Assembly (NCBI GenBank): GCA_900319895.1
Contig: ONQK01000146.1
Coordinates: forward strand, 1-8,681
Direction of reading: 5' to 3'
DNA: 8,681 nucleotides
Origin: an uncultured Prevotella sp.
GTDB taxonomy: Bacteria > Bacteroidota > Bacteroidia > Bacteroidales > Bacteroidaceae
The notes beneath the pieces were generated by a model. That model was not told the origin of the DNA, did not search any database, and saw only the letters and a list, made by a program, of their open reading frames with translations. Positions 6,960 through 8,681 of this stretch are shown in pieces. Each line of letters opens with the position of its first letter. Positions within the stretch are counted from its first letter, which is position 1. Position numbers and translations under genes: made by a program.

Positions 6960-8681
6960 ATGAGAAAAAGTTTAATAACAACAGCACTATTACTTACGAC
7001 GCTGTGTGCATTTGCAGGTCCTGTCAGTCAAGAAACTGCCATGCAAACAGCTCAAAAGTTTCTTAATAAGCGAGGCGGCAAGAAAGCCGCCCCGCTTAAA
7101 TCTGTCACGCCCAAGGCACGGCTGCTCAAAAGTGCCGCCGCTGGCAGCAATGCCCCCTATTACATCTTCAATGTCGGAGACGCGGAAGGCTTTGTCATCG
7201 TTTCCGGAGAAGACACCGCCATTCCCGTACTCGGCTATGCAGAAGAAGGAACTTTCGACTGGGAAAACATGCCCGAGAACTTGCGTGAATGGATGAAAAT
7301 CAATGAAATCTACATGGAAAACTGCCGCAAGGGCAACGGTGCACCACAAAGCCCCAAACAGAAAGGAACCGTGGTGAAAGAACCATTGTTAGGCGACATT
7401 AAATGGGGACAAGACGACCCCTACAACCTCAAATGCCCGACCTATACAGAGGAGGGCACCACCAAGCACTACTATGTGGGGTGTGTTGCAACGGCAGCAA
7501 CGCAAATCATGCGCTACTATAACTATCCCACAAAAGGCAATGGCTCAAAAACCTACACAGACAAGACAGGATGCGGTCAAACCATGAGTGCTGATTTTGG
7601 CAACACGACTTATGATTGGGCAAACATGCTCACCTCATATCGGGAAGTGACACCGACAGAACAACAAAAGGAAGCCGTCTCAACATTGGCGGCACATTTT
7701 GGCGTTGCCGTCGACATGGAATACCAGAAAGGTGGCAGCGGCGCCGTCTCGCCCATCGTGCCACATGCTTTCCGCCATTATTTCCTCTATGACAGTGGTA
7801 CAACAATGCGTAAACGCAACTATTACGACACCTCGGAATGGATTGAAATCATCAAAAAAGAAATCGACGAAGAACGCCCTGTTTACTATGCCGCATCAAG
7901 CGAAGACGGACTGGGCGGGCACGCTTTCCTATGCGATGGCTACGACACCGAAGACTTCTTTCACTTCAACTGGGGATGGTATGGCAATTACAACGGCTAT
8001 TTTAGCGTCAACCACCTCGAGCCGGCCGGCCTCGGCGAAGGTGGCGGAAAAGGACAATACAACATCGACCAGGAAATCATCACAGGCATTCAGCCACCGA
8101 CCAATGGAGCCACCGCTTACGAGCGCCCGCTCTATTTCTCAACGCTGATGACATACAATGACTTCGGAGATGAGTTCTCTATCGGCGGCACCATCGAGAA
8201 TTACGACGTCACACCATTTTCAGGGCAAATTGGCGCAGTACTTGTGCGCAACGGACAGATTATAGCCGAGCTCAAAGCAGAGAATTACACCATAAACGCT
8301 TACGAGAACCGTCGTACAGGCTACACCATGGGACTTGTTGTGCGCAATGCGACGAAAGAAGTAGGCTCAAATATCGAAGACGGAGATGCCTACATACACG
8401 TCGCTTTCAGGGAAAAAGCAACCGACGAGTGGCAACTCATGCGCCACGCCATCGGACGCAATCCAAGGAACATCCCCTACAGCTATCGCATCAAAGCGAG
8501 GGTGAAAAACGGATACATCGAAATCGACGAGGTGGAAATGCCGAAGCCTGACGTAACGATTTTGGAGAAACTGGAACCTTCCATCCCAGAAGTCTACGCC
8601 AAAGGAAGCGTCGTGTTCCCGATGTCATTGCGCAACGACAGCAAACATCTCCATCTGAAAAACATCGTCGTACGCTTCCAG
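6960..8681 (+). CDS. Secreted C10 family cysteine peptidase (streptopain/interpain-like) with Spi propeptide, 3'-truncated by window edge
   Basis: The frame is open from the ATG at 6960-6962 to the last base, 574 codons without a stop. Residues 1-19 are a signal peptide (MRKSLITT, leucine-rich core, CAFA then G). Residues about 20-120 match the Spi-type inhibitory propeptide (ETAMQTAQKFL, YYIFNVGDAEGFVIVSGED, IPVLGY). The peptidase spans about 140-380: Q151 in KWGQDDPYN is the likely oxyanion glutamine, C175 in VGCVATAATQIMRYYNYP is the nucleophile, H321 in GGHAFLCDGY the catalytic histidine, and W338 in FNWGWYG the conserved tryptophan. The Cys-His spacing of 146 is close to that of streptopain. 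The domain closes with the usual NIDQEIITGI. At least 190 residues of beta-rich sequence follow, as in interpain A and related Bacteroidetes members with long C-terminal extensions. The product should be an exported zymogen that matures by propeptide removal. The leader lacks a Shine-Dalgarno site. Confidence 0.93.
   Translation, partial: MRKSLITTALLLTTLCAFAGPVSQETAMQTAQKFLNKRGGKKAAPLKSVTPKARLLKSAAAGSNAPYYIFNVGDAEGFVIVSGEDTAIPVLGYAEEGTFDWENMPENLREWMKINEIYMENCRKGNGAPQSPKQKGTVVKEPLLGDIKWGQDDPYNLKCPTYTEEGTTKHYYVGCVATAATQIMRYYNYPTKGNGSKTYTDKTGCGQTMSADFGNTTYDWANMLTSYREVTPTEQQKEAVSTLAAHFGVAVDMEYQKGGSGAVSPIVPHAFRHYFLYDSGTTMRKRNYYDTSEWIEIIKKEIDEERPVYYAASSEDGLGGHAFLCDGYDTEDFFHFNWGWYGNYNGYFSVNHLEPAGLGEGGGKGQYNIDQEIITGIQPPTNGATAYERPLYFSTLMTYNDFGDEFSIGGTIENYDVTPFSGQIGAVLVRNGQIIAELKAENYTINAYENRRTGYTMGLVVRNATKEVGSNIEDGDAYIHVAFREKATDEWQLMRHAIGRNPRNIPYSYRIKARVKNGYIEIDEVEMPKPDVTILEKLEPSIPEVYAKGSVVFPMSLRNDSKHLHLKNIVVRFQ

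Noticed and set aside
6990..7349. 119-codon minus-strand open frame
   Set aside because: It is antisense to the signal peptide and Spi propeptide region of the C10 peptidase gene and has no supporting start context.
7699..8148. 149-codon plus-strand open frame in the right-hand region
   Set aside because: It is an out-of-frame reading of the C10 peptidase gene; the Thr/Ser-rich translation has no motif, while the correct frame carries the catalytic Cys and His.

Overview
The window looks like chromosome from a Bacteroidales bacterium, most likely a Prevotella-like member of the Prevotellaceae. Four things point there: a DnaG primase of the Bacteroidetes type, promoter-like TAnnTTTG boxes instead of ordinary sigma-70 boxes, AT-rich leaders that mostly lack Shine-Dalgarno sequences, and a secreted C10 (streptopain/interpain-like) cysteine peptidase with an N-terminal Spi-type propeptide. 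The genus is an inference.

Layout. Bases 1-366 (+) hold the 3' two-thirds of an rsmD-type 16S rRNA methyltransferase gene, cut by the left edge. It converges, with a 12-bp gap, on a leftward block read dnaG (4849-2837), queD (2809-2474), queE (2468-1893), cls (1803-379). The first three are spaced by 27 and 5 bp and look like one transcription unit. cls follows after 89 bp and may be read through or have its own promoter. Bases 4850-5159 are an AT-rich divergent intergenic region with a candidate Bacteroidetes -7 box on each strand. To the right are two secreted-protein genes on + strand, 27 bp apart: a 590-aa protein built from jelly-roll-like and fibronectin type III modules with a sorting-type tail, and a C10 peptidase gene (from 6960) that stays open for 574 codons and leaves the window without a stop.

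How the genes work together. The left side is housekeeping: ribosome RNA modification, replication priming, two successive steps of the preQ0/queuosine pathway, and phospholipid synthesis. The right side is accessory secreted biology: a probable surface or secreted adhesin-like protein and a secreted protease, probably co-transcribed.

I see no tRNA, rRNA, CRISPR array, insertion sequence or phage gene. I found no clearly undescribed multi-gene system. The most unusual points are the module architecture of the 590-aa protein (a jelly-roll-like module apparently nested inside an FN3 domain and resembling an earlier module), its short C-terminal tail, and its pairing with the C10 protease.
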